Positions 16,000-25,103 of a stretch of DNA of 64,000 bases are shown here, piece after piece. Source of the stretch: Roseateles violae (GTDB taxonomy: Bacteria; Pseudomonadota; Gammaproteobacteria; Burkholderiales; Burkholderiaceae_C); contig NZ_JAUHHC010000003.1 in NCBI RefSeq assembly GCF_030410485.1, positions 496,001 to 560,000 of the forward strand, read 5' to 3'. A program made the translations under genes and the position numbers. Each line of letters opens with the position of its first letter. Within the stretch, counting starts at the first letter, position 1. The notes under the pieces were generated by a model. It was given only the letters and a program-made list of their open reading frames with translations. It was not told the DNA's origin and searched no databases.

Positions 16000-16850
16000 G
16001 AAGCCCTTTCGGCCGCAGCACCGCCGCCGCTGCGGCCCCGCGCGAGGCCGAGCCGCAGCGCGCGCCGCGCCGCTGGGCGATCGCCGGCGCGGCGCTGGGC
16101 GGCCTGGCGGCGCTGCTTGCCTTTGCGCCGGCCAGCTGGCTGGCCCAGGGCGTGGCGCGGGCCAGCGAGGGTCACCTCTTGATCACCGAGACGCGCGGCA
16201 GCCTCTGGAACGGCAGCGGCGTGCTGGTGCTGGCGGGCGGCGCCGGCGCGCGCGATGCCAGCGCCCTGCCCGGCCGCCTGCACTGGACCGTGCAGCTGCA
16301 GGGCCTGGGCCTGGGCCTCATCGCGCGCCAGGACTGCTGCATCAATGGCGAGCTGCGCCTGGCGCTGAAGCCGGGTCTGGGCCGCTTCGAGATCGCGGTG
16401 GCCAATGGCGCCGACTGGCTGGCGCGTTGGCCGGCCGGCTGGCTGGCCGGCCTGGGCACGCCCTTCAACACCTTGCAGCCGGCCGGCTCGCTGCGCCTGG
16501 CCGCGCGCGACTTCCGCCTCGAGCGGGTAGAGGGCCGCTGGCGCCAGTTCGGCCAGCTGGAGCTGGACCTGCTGAACCTCAGCTCGCGCGTCTCCACCGT
16601 CGCGCCGCTGGGCAGCTACCGCCTCAGCGTCGCCGCCGATCCGGGCGGCGCCGGTTCCAGCCGGCTGAGCCTGAGCACGCTGGACGGCGCGCTGCTGCTG
16701 TCCGGCCAGGGCAGCATCGGCGGCGTCGGCGGCAAGGCGCGCTTCGCCGGCGAGGCCACGGCCGCGCCGGGCCGCGAGGCGGCGCTGGACAATCTCCTGA
16801 ACATCATCGGACGGCGCCAGGGCGCGCGGTCCGTCATTTCGATTGGATGA
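15996..16850 (+). CDS. gspN: Type II secretion protein GspN
   Basis: Accessory inner-membrane protein of 284 residues found in a subset of type II secretion loci. It has an N-terminal membrane span (WAIAGAALGGLAALLAFAPASWLA, about residues 28-51) and a periplasmic domain with VTETRGSLWNGSG-like (ITETRGSLWNGSG) and CINGELRLALKPGLG motifs typical of the T2SSN family. It overlaps gspM upstream and gspD downstream (ATGA at 16847-16850). Confidence 0.9.
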   Translation: MRSPFGRSTAAAAAPREAEPQRAPRRWAIAGAALGGLAALLAFAPASWLAQGVARASEGHLLITETRGSLWNGSGVLVLAGGAGARDASALPGRLHWTVQLQGLGLGLIARQDCCINGELRLALKPGLGRFEIAVANGADWLARWPAGWLAGLGTPFNTLQPAGSLRLAARDFRLERVEGRWRQFGQLELDLLNLSSRVSTVAPLGSYRLSVAADPGGAGSSRLSLSTLDGALLLSGQGSIGGVGGKARFAGEATAAPGREAALDNLLNIIGRRQGARSVISIG

Positions 16851-19099
16851 GCATGAAGAACGAGAAGAGCCCGCGCCCGGGCCGGCAAATCGGCTTGTCG
16901 CTGCTGGCGATGGCGCTTTCGCTGCCCGGCGGTCCGCTGCTGGCGCAGACGAAGCCGGCCGGCACCACGCGCGGCCCGGCGCTGAAGTCGGCCACGCCGG
17001 TCACGCTGAACTTCGTCAATGCCGATATCGAGGCGGTGACGCGCGCGATCGGCGTGATGATGGACAAGCAGTTCATCGTCGACCCGCGCGTCAAGGGTCA
17101 GATCACGCTCTACAGCGAACAGCCGGTCAGCGTGCGCGAGGCCTATCTGAACTATCTGGCGGCGCTGCGCGGCCTGGGCTTCACCGTCGTCGATGCCGGC
17201 GGCCTGTCCAAGGTCGTGCCGGAGGCCGACGCCAAGCTGCAGACCGGCTCGGTGTCCCTCGGCAGCAGCAGCCAGCGCGGCGACCAGATCATCACGCAGA
17301 TCTTCCGCCTCAATCACGAGAACGCGAACAACCTGGTGGCCGTGCTGCGGCCGCTGATCAGCCCCAACAACACGATCAACGCCAACCCGGGCAATAACAG
17401 CCTGGTGATCACCGATTACGCGGAGAACCTGCAGCGCATCGGCCGCATCGTCGCGGCGATGGATACGCCCGGCAGCACCGACATCGAGGTCGTGCCGCTG
17501 AAGCATGCGATCGCCTCGGATCTGGCGGCGCTGGTGCAAAAACTCGGCGAGGGCGGCGGCGCGGTCGCTGCGCCGGGCGCGCCGGGCGTCGGCGGCGCGG
17601 CGCTGTCGGTGCTGGCCGATCCGCGCAGCAACTCGCTGATCCTGCGCGCCAGCAATCCGGCGCGGCTGGCCAGCGTGCGCGCCATCGTCGAGAAGCTCGA
17701 CCAGCCGGGCGCCGACAACGCCAGCAATATCCGCGTCGTCTATCTGAAGAACGCCGATGCGTCCAAGCTGGCCACCGTGCTGCGTGCGGCCTTTGGCGGC
17801 GGCGCGGGCGGCGCAGGCGGTGGCAGCAGCAGTTCGGGCAGCCTGAGCGGCGGCTCGCTGGGCGGGCTGCAGGCCGGCAGCACCACGCCCGGCGGCAACC
17901 TGGGCAGCGGCAGCAGCAGCACCGCCAGCGCCGCGTCGACGACGCCGGTGGCCGCCTCGCCCAGCCCCTCGACCGGCGGCTTCGTGCAGGCCGATCCGGC
18001 CACCAATTCGCTGATCATCACCGCGCCCGAGCCGCTGTACCGCCAGGTGCGCGCGGTCATCGACCAGCTCGACGGCCGCCGCGCCCAGGTCTTCGTCGAG
18101 TCGATGATCGTCAAGATCGACGTCGCCAAGGCCGGGCAGTTCGGCGTGCAGTGGCAGAACCTCTGGGGCAAGAGCGGCGACTCGTCGATTCCGGGCGCCG
18201 GCACCAATTTCGGCAGCGGCACGGCCAATATCATCAACGACTCGGTGGCCATCGCCGGCGGCCGCTCCGGCGTCATCACGGCGCTGAGCCAGCTGGGCGC
18301 GGCGCCGACCGGCCTCAATATCGGCGTGCTGAAGAAGATCGGCGAGTTCTACACCTTGGGCGCGATCGCCAACTTCCTCGAGGGCCAGAGCGGCGCCAAT
18401 GTGCTGTCGACGCCGAACCTGGTGGCGCTGGACAACGAGGAGGCCAAGATCGTCATCGGCCAGAACGTGCCCTTCGTGACCGGCTCCTTCACCAACACCG
18501 GCTCGGGCAACAGCTCGGTCAACCCCTTCCAGACCGTCGACCGCAAGGACGTCGGCCTGACCCTGCGCATCCGCAGCCAGATCGGCGAGAGCGGCACGAT
18601 CCGCATGACGGTCTACCAGGAGAACTCCTCGGTGGTCGCCAGCACGGCCAGCAGCGTCAATGGCCCGACGACGGACAAGAGCGCGATCGAGACCACGGTG
18701 ACGGTCGACGACGGCTCCATCATCGTGCTGGGCGGCCTCTTGAAGGACGAGTACAGCGACGGCGACGACCGCGTGCCGGGCCTGGGCAGCATCCCGGTGA
18801 TCGGCAGCCTGTTCAAGAGCGAGAGCCGCAAGCGCGTGAAGACCAATCTGATGGTCTTCCTGCGTCCGGTCGTGATGCGCACCCAGGCCACCGCCGACCA
18901 GCTGACGCTGGACCGCTACGAGGCGATCCGCGCCTTGCAGCAGGGCTCGCAGCCGGCGCCGAGCTTCATCCTGCCCGACACCGGCGCCCCGGTGCTGCCG
19001 CCCAGCACGCCGGCGCCGACCGCCCCGCTGCAGCCGCTGCCCGCGCCGCCGCCGGCCACCCAGCTGCCGCCCTCGCAGCAGCAGCCGCAGCGCCCCTGA
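16847..19099 (+). CDS. gspD: Type II secretion secretin GspD
   Basis: Outer-membrane secretin of about 750 residues through which folded substrates leave the cell. A signal peptide (QIGLSLLAMALSLPGGPLLAQ) is followed by N0 (TLNFVNADIEAVTRAIGVMMDKQFIVDPRV, start only), the N1-N3 domains, and a Gly/Ser-rich linker near residues 310-360 inserted in N3. The secretin core carries VPFVTGSF, the VGLTLRIRSQI strand and VPGLGSIPVIGSLFKS. A Pro/Gln tail follows, where a pilotin-binding S-domain might lie. ATG 16847 overlaps the gspN stop; ATG 16853 is the alternative. Confidence 0.96.
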   Translation: MSMKNEKSPRPGRQIGLSLLAMALSLPGGPLLAQTKPAGTTRGPALKSATPVTLNFVNADIEAVTRAIGVMMDKQFIVDPRVKGQITLYSEQPVSVREAYLNYLAALRGLGFTVVDAGGLSKVVPEADAKLQTGSVSLGSSSQRGDQIITQIFRLNHENANNLVAVLRPLISPNNTINANPGNNSLVITDYAENLQRIGRIVAAMDTPGSTDIEVVPLKHAIASDLAALVQKLGEGGGAVAAPGAPGVGGAALSVLADPRSNSLILRASNPARLASVRAIVEKLDQPGADNASNIRVVYLKNADASKLATVLRAAFGGGAGGAGGGSSSSGSLSGGSLGGLQAGSTTPGGNLGSGSSSTASAASTTPVAASPSPSTGGFVQADPATNSLIITAPEPLYRQVRAVIDQLDGRRAQVFVESMIVKIDVAKAGQFGVQWQNLWGKSGDSSIPGAGTNFGSGTANIINDSVAIAGGRSGVITALSQLGAAPTGLNIGVLKKIGEFYTLGAIANFLEGQSGANVLSTPNLVALDNEEAKIVIGQNVPFVTGSFTNTGSGNSSVNPFQTVDRKDVGLTLRIRSQIGESGTIRMTVYQENSSVVASTASSVNGPTTDKSAIETTVTVDDGSIIVLGGLLKDEYSDGDDRVPGLGSIPVIGSLFKSESRKRVKTNLMVFLRPVVMRTQATADQLTLDRYEAIRALQQGSQPAPSFILPDTGAPVLPPSTPAPTAPLQPLPAPPPATQLPPSQQQPQRP

Positions 19100-19101
19100 C
19101 C

Positions 19102-20523
19102 ATGGCCGTCCGATACCCCCTGCCCTACGGCTTCGCCAAGGCGCACACGGTGCTGCTGGAGGACGACGGCAGCAGCCTGGTGCTGTGGGCCGCGCCCGAG
19201 GTCGCGCTGTCGACCCTGTCCGAGGTGCAGCGCCTGTATGCGATCGACCGCCTCGAGAAGGAGGCGCGCGCCAGCCTGGCCGAGCGCATCAATGCCGCCT
19301 ACGCCGGCAGCGAGTCGAGCGCGGCCGTGGTGGTCGGCGAGGTCGAGAGCGCCGTGGACCTGAGCCGCATGATGCAGGACCTGCCGGCCGTCGAGGACCT
19401 GCTGGAGGCCGCCAATGACGCACCGATCATCCGCATGCTCAATGCGCTCTTGACGCAGGCGGCCAAGGACGGCGCCAGCGACATCCATATCGAGCCCTAC
19501 GAGCGCGCCAGCTCGGTGCGCTTCCGCGTCGACGGCAGCCTGCGCGAGGTCGTGCAGCCGAACCGCGGCCTGCACGCGGCGCTGATCTCGCGCCTGAAGA
19601 TCATGGCCGAGCTGGACATCGCCGAGAAGCGCCTGCCGCAGGACGGCCGCATCTCCTTGCGCATCGGCGGCCGCGCGATCGACGTGCGGGTCTCGACCCT
19701 GCCCTCGGCCCATGGCGAGCGCGCGGTGCTGCGCCTCTTGGACAAGACCGAATCGAAGTTCACGCTGGAAGGCCTGGGCATGAGCGGCGACGTGCTGGCC
19801 GCCTTCAAGCGCCTGGTGCAGCAGCCGCACGGCATCGTGCTGGTCACCGGCCCGACCGGCTCGGGCAAGACCACCAGCCTCTATGCCTCGCTGCAGACGG
19901 TCGACACCGGCACGACCAATGTGCTGACCGTCGAGGACCCGATCGAGTACGAGCTGCCGGGCATCGGCCAGACCCAGGTCAACAGCAAGATCGACCTCAG
20001 CTTCGCCAAGGCCCTGCGCGCCATCCTGCGCCAGGACCCCGATGTCATCATGATCGGCGAGATCCGGGACTACGAAACCGCGCAGATCGCGATCCAGGCC
20101 TCGCTGACCGGCCATCTGGTGCTGGCCACCCTGCACACCAACGATGCGCCCAGCGCGGTGACGCGCCTGACCGATATGGGCGTCGAACCCTTCCTGCTGA
20201 GCTCGAGTCTGCTCGGTGTCTTGGCGCAACGCCTGGTGCGCAAGCTCTGCCCGGTCTGCAAGCGGGTGGATGAGCAGGGTCGCTACCACCCGGTCGGCTG
20301 CCCCGACTGCGCGCAGACCGGCTACAAGGGCCGCACCGGCGTCTACGAGCTGATGATCGCCAACGAGCAGGTGCGCGAGCTGATCCACCAGAAGGCCGCC
20401 GAAAGCGAGCTGCTGGCCGCCGCCCGCGCGGCGGGCCTGCGCTCGATGCGCGAGGACGGCGAGCGCCTGGTTGCGCGGGGCATCACCTCGGCCGAAGAGG
20501 TCCTTCGCGTGACACGCGAATAA
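19102..20523 (+). CDS. gspE: Type II secretion ATPase GspE
   Basis: Hexameric cytoplasmic ATPase of 473 residues that powers pseudopilus assembly. It has the N1E-like start, then Walker A GPTGSGKTTSLYA, the Asp box TVEDPIEYELPG, Walker B IMIGEIRDYETA and the His box LTGHLVLATLHTNDA. The zinc-binding tetracysteine is CPVC and CPDC separated by only 14 residues, shorter than the roughly 30 in enterobacterial GspE. It starts two bases after the gspD stop and is separated from gspF by an 82-base palindromic repeat. Confidence 0.96.
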   Translation: MAVRYPLPYGFAKAHTVLLEDDGSSLVLWAAPEVALSTLSEVQRLYAIDRLEKEARASLAERINAAYAGSESSAAVVVGEVESAVDLSRMMQDLPAVEDLLEAANDAPIIRMLNALLTQAAKDGASDIHIEPYERASSVRFRVDGSLREVVQPNRGLHAALISRLKIMAELDIAEKRLPQDGRISLRIGGRAIDVRVSTLPSAHGERAVLRLLDKTESKFTLEGLGMSGDVLAAFKRLVQQPHGIVLVTGPTGSGKTTSLYASLQTVDTGTTNVLTVEDPIEYELPGIGQTQVNSKIDLSFAKALRAILRQDPDVIMIGEIRDYETAQIAIQASLTGHLVLATLHTNDAPSAVTRLTDMGVEPFLLSSSLLGVLAQRLVRKLCPVCKRVDEQGRYHPVGCPDCAQTGYKGRTGVYELMIANEQVRELIHQKAAESELLAAARAAGLRSMREDGERLVARGITSAEEVLRVTRE

Positions 20524-20526
20524 ATG

Positions 20527-20604
20527 ATGGCCCCCACGCTCACTTCGTTCACTGCCCCCCGCGGGGGCTCTCAGCGCCCTTCGGGGCGGCCGGGCGGGCG
20601 CTGA
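20527..20604 (+). repeat. Intergenic palindromic repeat between gspE and gspF
   Basis: The only sizeable spacer in the gspG-F run apart from gspK-gspL is filled by a C/G-rich repeat. It has GCCCCCACGCTCACTTCG, a CCCCCGCGGGGG core near 20556-20567, and TCAGCGCCC...GGGCGCTGA arms closing at 20604. The ending resembles the one at 21900-21933. Repeats of this type are common between genes in Roseateles-like genomes. Confidence 0.7.
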
Positions 20605-20605
20605 C

Positions 20606-21814
20606 ATGCCCGCCTACAAGTACGAAGCGCTGAACAATGCCGGCCGCGCCAGCAGCGGCCTGATCGAGGCCGACAACCCGCGCGCTGCGCGCGCGATGCT
20701 GCGCACGCAGGCGCTGGTGCCGCTGTCGGTGCAGCCGGTGCAGCAGCAGGGCCTGCAGACCGGCGGCCTGAAGCGCCGCGTGTTCAGCGCCACCGCGCTG
20801 GCGGTCTGGACGCGGCAGCTGGCCGGCCTGGTCGGCTCCGGCCTGCCGATCGAGCGCGCGCTGACCGCGCTGGCCGACGAGAGCGACGATGCCCGCCAGC
20901 GCGAGTTGCTGGCCCAGCTGAAGGCCGAGGTCAATGCCGGCGCGCCGTTCGCGCGCGCGCTGGGCACGGCGCCGCGCGAGTTCGACGAGGTCTACCGCGG
21001 CGTCGTTGCCGCCGGCGAGCAGAGCGGTGCCCTGGGCCAGGTGCTGGAGAAGCTGGCCGACGATCTGGAGGATCGCCAGGACCTGCGCGCCAAGCTGGTC
21101 GGCGCGATGGCCTATCCGGCCATCGTCTCGCTGATCGCCGTCGCGATCGTGATCTTCCTGCTCAGCTATGTGGTGCCGCAGATCGCCACCGTGTTCACCA
21201 GCTCCAAGCGCGCGCTGCCCGGCCTGACGGTCGCGATGCTGGCGCTCAGCGACTTTGTCCGCCACTGGGGCTGGGCGATGCTGGCGGCGCTGATCGGCGG
21301 CGGCGTCGCGCTGTCGCTGGCGCTGAAGCGCCAGGCCTTTCGCGAGCGCTTCGACGCGGGCCTCTTGGGCCTGCCGCTGCTGGGGCGCCTGGCGCGCGGC
21401 TACAACGCGGCGCGCTTTGCCGGCACCCTGGCCATGCTGGCCGGCGCCGGCGTCCCCATCCTGAAGGCCTTGCAGGCGGCGGCCGAGACCTTGTCGAACA
21501 GCGCGATGCGGGCCGATGCGCTCGATGCGCTGGTGCAGGTGCGCGAGGGTGCGCCGCTGGGTTCGGCCCTGGCCGGCAAGAAGCGCTTCCCCGGCATCCT
21601 GGCGATGTTCGCGCGCCTGGGCGAGCAGACCGGCCAGCTGCCCGAGATGCTGGACCGCGCCGCCCGCCAGCTGAGCACCGAGGTGCAGCGCCGCGCGATG
21701 ACGGCGGCGACCCTGCTGGAGCCGCTCTTGATCGTCGCGATGGGCGCGATCGTGCTGATGATCGTGCTGGCCGTGCTCTTGCCCATCATCCAGCTCAATA
21801 CCTGGGTGAAGTAG
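20606..21814 (+). CDS. gspF: Type II secretion inner-membrane platform protein GspF
   Basis: Polytopic platform protein of 402 residues on which the ATPase acts. It begins with the standard MPAYKYEALNNAGRASSGLIEADNPRAAR stretch (start shown in part by MPAYKYEALN) and contains two copies of the T2SSF domain: WTRQLAGLVGSGLPIERAL near residue 72 and RFAGTLAMLAGAGVPILKAL near 273. The three membrane spans are near 170-195, 220-245 and 375-398. It is the last gene of the locus. No prepilin peptidase gene is present here. Confidence 0.95.
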   Translation: MPAYKYEALNNAGRASSGLIEADNPRAARAMLRTQALVPLSVQPVQQQGLQTGGLKRRVFSATALAVWTRQLAGLVGSGLPIERALTALADESDDARQRELLAQLKAEVNAGAPFARALGTAPREFDEVYRGVVAAGEQSGALGQVLEKLADDLEDRQDLRAKLVGAMAYPAIVSLIAVAIVIFLLSYVVPQIATVFTSSKRALPGLTVAMLALSDFVRHWGWAMLAALIGGGVALSLALKRQAFRERFDAGLLGLPLLGRLARGYNAARFAGTLAMLAGAGVPILKALQAAAETLSNSAMRADALDALVQVREGAPLGSALAGKKRFPGILAMFARLGEQTGQLPEMLDRAARQLSTEVQRRAMTAATLLEPLLIVAMGAIVLMIVLAVLLPIIQLNTWVK

Positions 21815-21936
21815 AGGCCCCTCGCCCAGGTTTACCTGGGCGATCCCCCGAGGGGATTGCCGATCATGGCCGGCGTTTGCCGTCAATGACATCGGCTTGA
21901 GGCGCCCTTGGGAGCGGCCCGGCGGGCGCCTCAATT
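21815..21936. repeat. Composite palindromic repeat after gspF
   Basis: Arms CCCCTCG (21818-21824) and CGAGGGG (21849-21855) enclose the hairpin GCCCAGGT-TT-ACCTGGGC (21824-21841). A second unit, TGAGGCGCCC...GGGCGCCTCA, spans about 21898-21933. Bases 21908-21924 (TTGGGAGCGGCCCGGCG) recur exactly, in opposite orientation, at 50611-50627. Confidence 0.72.
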
Positions 21937-21949
21937 CGAATTCCAAGCT

Positions 21950-22644
21950 CTACCGCGCCGAGCCGTAGAGCTGCTCGGCCCGCTGGTACAGCACCCAACT
22001 CGTCGCGATGTATTTGTGCCCGCCCAGCGGCCGGTTGCCGCGATGGGTGTGGGTGAAGCCGCCCGGCGCGATCAGCAGGCTGCCGGTGCGCGGCGCGATC
22101 TTGCGCTGCTGGTAGAGGAACTCGGTCTCGCCGGCCTCGAAGCCCTCGTTCAGATAGATCGTCAACAGCAGCGCGCGGTGCATGCCCTCGCCCGGGCCGG
22201 GCGTCGGGTGCTGCTCGCTGTGCCAGTAGGGATAGCCGCCCTGATCGCCGAAGTATTTCTGGATATTGATGCGGCCCGGGCGGAAGACCTTGGCGATCAG
22301 GCCCTACAGCGTCTCGTCCGTCATCGCGGCGACGTGCTCGGCGTCGATACGGACCAGCTCGCCGGAGGCTGCCGCATCTTCAGCTGCAGCGGCGCCAAGG
22401 CCGCATGTGCATAACGGCGCAGATAAGCGGCCAGGCCGGACTGCACCGCGCTGTTGAGCTGCTGGCAGGCGTCGGCCCAGCCGGGACTGTCGTCGAGCTG
22501 GATGTCCCAGCCGTCCTTCAGCGCCAGATCGACGCCGCCGGCCGTGCTGCCGCGCTGCGCCTGGCCGCTGGCCTCGAAGCGATCGATCAGCGCCCGGCAG
22601 GCCTCGGCGGACAGCACGCCCTCGTAAACCTCGATGAAATCCAA
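21950..22644 (-). pseudogene. Broken 2OG-Fe(II) oxygenase (prolyl 4-hydroxylase-like)
   Basis: Remains of a 2-oxoglutarate/iron oxygenase of about 230 codons. The 5' part, from a TTG at 22644 behind GGAGGA, reads LDFIEVYEGVLSAEACRALIDRF and continues to LQLKMRQPPAS near 22360. It then loses frame. The other frame picks up with GELVRIDAEHVAAMTDETL, meets an in-frame TAG at 22304-22306, and continues as GLIAKVFRPGRINIQKYF, then PYWHSEQHP (metal-binding HxE), GGFTHTHRGNRP (second His and Arg) to the stop at 21950. One frameshift plus one nonsense codon make it non-functional unless they are sequence errors. Confidence 0.8.
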
Positions 22645-22704
22645 GCTCGCATCCTCCAGGCCGGCGATATTAGCCGCCGGCGCCCGCTCTTCTATGATGG
22701 CCGC

Positions 22705-23607
22705 ATGCCAGCCTCTCTCGACGGGCAACTCGTCGTCGCCCTCTCCTCGCGCGCCCTCTTCGACTTCGAGGAGGAGAACGAGCTGTTCGAGGCCGGCGAC
22801 GACCGCGCCTATATGGCGCTGCAGCAGCAGCGCCTGGACGTGCCGGCCAAGCCCGGCGTCGCCTTCTCGCTGGCAAAGAAGCTCTTGGCTTTCAACGACG
22901 GCCAGCCGCGGCCGCGGGTCGAGGTGCTGGTGCTGTCGCGCAATGACCCGATCTCGGGCATGCGGGTGTTCCGCTCGGCCAGTCACTACGGCCTGAATAT
23001 CCAGCGCGGCGTGTTCACCCGCGGCCAGAGTCCCTGGCGCTATCTGCGCCCGCTGAAGGCCCAGCTCTTCCTCTCGGCCAACGAGGCCGACGTGCGCTCG
23101 GCGCTGGAGGCCGGCGTTGCGGCCGCGCGCGTGCTGCCGCTGGCGGCACGCGCCTCGGCCGCGCATCCGCAGGAGTTGCGCATTGCCTTCGACGGCGACG
23201 CGGTGCTGTTCTCCGACGAGGCCGAGCAGGTCTTCCAGCGCGAGGGGCTGGATGCCTTCCAGAGCCACGAGCTCGCCCATGCCAGCACGCCGATGGCGGC
23301 CGGCCCCTTCAAGCCGGTGCTGGAGGCGCTGCACAGGCTGCAACAGGACCGCAGCGACGCGATGAGCGTGCGCACCGCCCTGGTCACCGCGCGCAGCGCG
23401 CCGGCGCATGAGCGCGCGATCCGCACGCTGATGGACTGGCGCATCGAGGTCGACGAGGCGATGTTCCTCGGCGGCCTGGCCAAGGGCGAGTTCCTGCGCG
23501 AGTTCGAGCCGGACTTCTTCTTCGACGACCAGGCCGGCCATATCGCCAGCGCCAGCATGCATGTGCCGGCCGGCCATGTGACGGCCGGCATCGCGAATCC
23601 GGGCTGA
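22705..23607 (+). CDS. Cytosolic 5'-nucleotidase (NT5C1 family)
   Basis: Protein of 300 residues that fits the cytosolic 5'-nucleotidase I family, which dephosphorylates nucleoside monophosphates. Characteristic stretches are LVVALSSRALFDFEEENELF, VEVLVLSRNDPISGMRVF, GVFTRGQSPWRYLRPLKAQLFLS and the HAD-like aspartate segment LRIAFDGDAVLFSDEAE, ending with PDFFFDDQAGHI. The ATG at 22705 gives this start; the frame stays open upstream, but that sequence is antisense to the broken oxygenase. It stands alone, diverging from the pseudogene and converging on tyrS, whose stop lies one base beyond. Confidence 0.86.
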   Translation: MPASLDGQLVVALSSRALFDFEEENELFEAGDDRAYMALQQQRLDVPAKPGVAFSLAKKLLAFNDGQPRPRVEVLVLSRNDPISGMRVFRSASHYGLNIQRGVFTRGQSPWRYLRPLKAQLFLSANEADVRSALEAGVAAARVLPLAARASAAHPQELRIAFDGDAVLFSDEAEQVFQREGLDAFQSHELAHASTPMAAGPFKPVLEALHRLQQDRSDAMSVRTALVTARSAPAHERAIRTLMDWRIEVDEAMFLGGLAKGEFLREFEPDFFFDDQAGHIASASMHVPAGHVTAGIANPG

Positions 23608-23608
23608 A

Positions 23609-24874
23609 TCAGGCCAGCGTCACGCGCGCGAACTTGCGCTTGCCGACCTGGGCGACGAAGGTCCCGGCCTCCAGCTTGAGGCCTTTGTCGCTGACGGTGG
23701 CGCCGTCGATCTTGACGCCGCCCTGCTCGATCATCCGCGTCGCCTCGCCGCCGGAGGCGACCAGGCCGGCGCCCAGCAGCAGCTTGCCGATCAGCAGCGG
23801 CGCGCCGGCCAGCGTGATCTCCGGGATCTCGTCCGGGATGCCGCCCTTGGCGCGGTTGTTGAAGTCCGCCTCGGCGGCCTCGGCGGCCGCCGCGCTGTGG
23901 AAGCGCGCGGTGATCTCCTTGGCCAGCAGCACCTTCGCTTCCTTCGGATTGCGGCCGGCGTCCACTTCCTTCTTCAGTGTGGCGATCTCGTCCAGGCTCC
24001 TGAAGGACAGCAGGGTGAACCATTTCCACATCAGCTCGTCGCTGACCGACAGCACCTTGGCGAACATGGTGTTCGGGGCCTCGGTGATGCCGATATAGTT
24101 GTTCTTGGACTTGGACATCTTCTCGACACCGTCCAGGCCCTCCAGCAGCGGCATGGTCAGGATGCACTGCGGCTCCTGGCCGTATTCCTGCTGCAGATGG
24201 CGGCCCATCAGGAGATTGAACTTCTGGTCGGTGCCGCCCAGCTCCAGGTCGGACTTCAGCGCCACCGAGTCGTAGCCCTGCATCAGCGGGTAGAGGAACT
24301 CATGCACCGAGATGGGCGTGCCGGCGGCGAAGCGCTTCGTGAAGTCGTCACGCTCCATCATCCGCGCCACCGTGTACTTGGCGGCCAGCTGGATCATGCC
24401 GCGCGCGCCTAGCGGGTCGCTCCATTCGCTGTTGTAGCGCACCTCGGTCTTGCTCTCGTCCAGCACCAGCTTGGCCTGGGCGTAGTAGGTCTCGGCGTTG
24501 GCGCGGATCTGCTCGGCCGTCAGCGGCGGGCGGGTGCTGTTGCGACCCGAGGGGTCGCCGATCATCGAGGTGAAGTCGCCGATCAGGAAGATCACCTGGT
24601 GGCCCAGGTCCTGCAACTGGCGCATCTTGTTGAGCACGACCGTGTGCCCGATATGGATGTCCGGCGCCGTCGGGTCCAGGCCCAGCTTGATGCGCAGCGG
24701 CACGCCGGTCGCCTCGGACTTGGCCAGCTTCTGCTCCCAGGCCGCCTGCGGCAGCAGTTCGTCGACGCCGCGCAGCGAGACGGCCATCGCCTCGCGCACC
24801 CGGTCGGTGACCGGATAGCGGGCCGAAGCGGCGTTTTGGGCGGTGGCGGTGTCGGGAGTTCGCGATTCGGACAT
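23609..24874 (-). CDS. tyrS: Tyrosyl-tRNA synthetase
   Basis: Class I aminoacyl-tRNA synthetase that charges tRNA-Tyr, about 421 residues. The HIGH motif is in [17 protein letters not shown], the KMSKS loop in [13 protein letters not shown], and the C-terminal S4 RNA-binding domain reads [18 protein letters not shown]. The ATG at 24874 is used; the frame is open to 24985 but the extra 37 residues are not typical. This is the TyrZ-like form with HIGH rather than the HLGH variant. It diverges from the metallopeptidase gene. Confidence 0.95.
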   Translation of the reverse strand: MSESRTPDTATAQNAASARYPVTDRVREAMAVSLRGVDELLPQAAWEQKLAKSEATGVPLRIKLGLDPTAPDIHIGHTVVLNKMRQLQDLGHQVIFLIGDFTSMIGDPSGRNSTRPPLTAEQIRANAETYYAQAKLVLDESKTEVRYNSEWSDPLGARGMIQLAAKYTVARMMERDDFTKRFAAGTPISVHEFLYPLMQGYDSVALKSDLELGGTDQKFNLLMGRHLQQEYGQEPQCILTMPLLEGLDGVEKMSKSKNNYIGITEAPNTMFAKVLSVSDELMWKWFTLLSFRSLDEIATLKKEVDAGRNPKEAKVLLAKEITARFHSAAAAEAAEADFNNRAKGGIPDEIPEITLAGAPLLIGKLLLGAGLVASGGEATRMIEQGGVKIDGATVSDKGLKLEAGTFVAQVGKRKFARVTLA

Positions 24875-25103
24875 GGCGGCGTTCGGCCCTAGGTAAAGCC
24901 TTGATTTATCGGGTTTTCTTGGCGTTGACGCGGCGACCGGGTCGGTATACTCGGCGCTGTTTTGCGGAAATCCACCCTCAATCAAGGGGGAGGACCCGCC
25001 GCGATTCTAGTGGACCGTCTGGCGTCCACTATTTCTCGAACGCCGGCCCCTGAGCTTGGCGTCGGAACAACAAGGTCAGCGGATTCTAGGTTTGGGTAAC
25101 GGG

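Noticed and set aside
17800-17940. Repeated Gly/Ser codons in gspD that look like a tandem repeat
   Set aside because: It is a low-complexity linker inside the N3 region of the secretin and keeps the frame; secretins often carry such inserts.
24925-24951. TTGACG and TATACT as a promoter for the M23 peptidase gene
   Set aside because: The spacing is only 15 bases. It may be real, but I could not support it enough for a feature.
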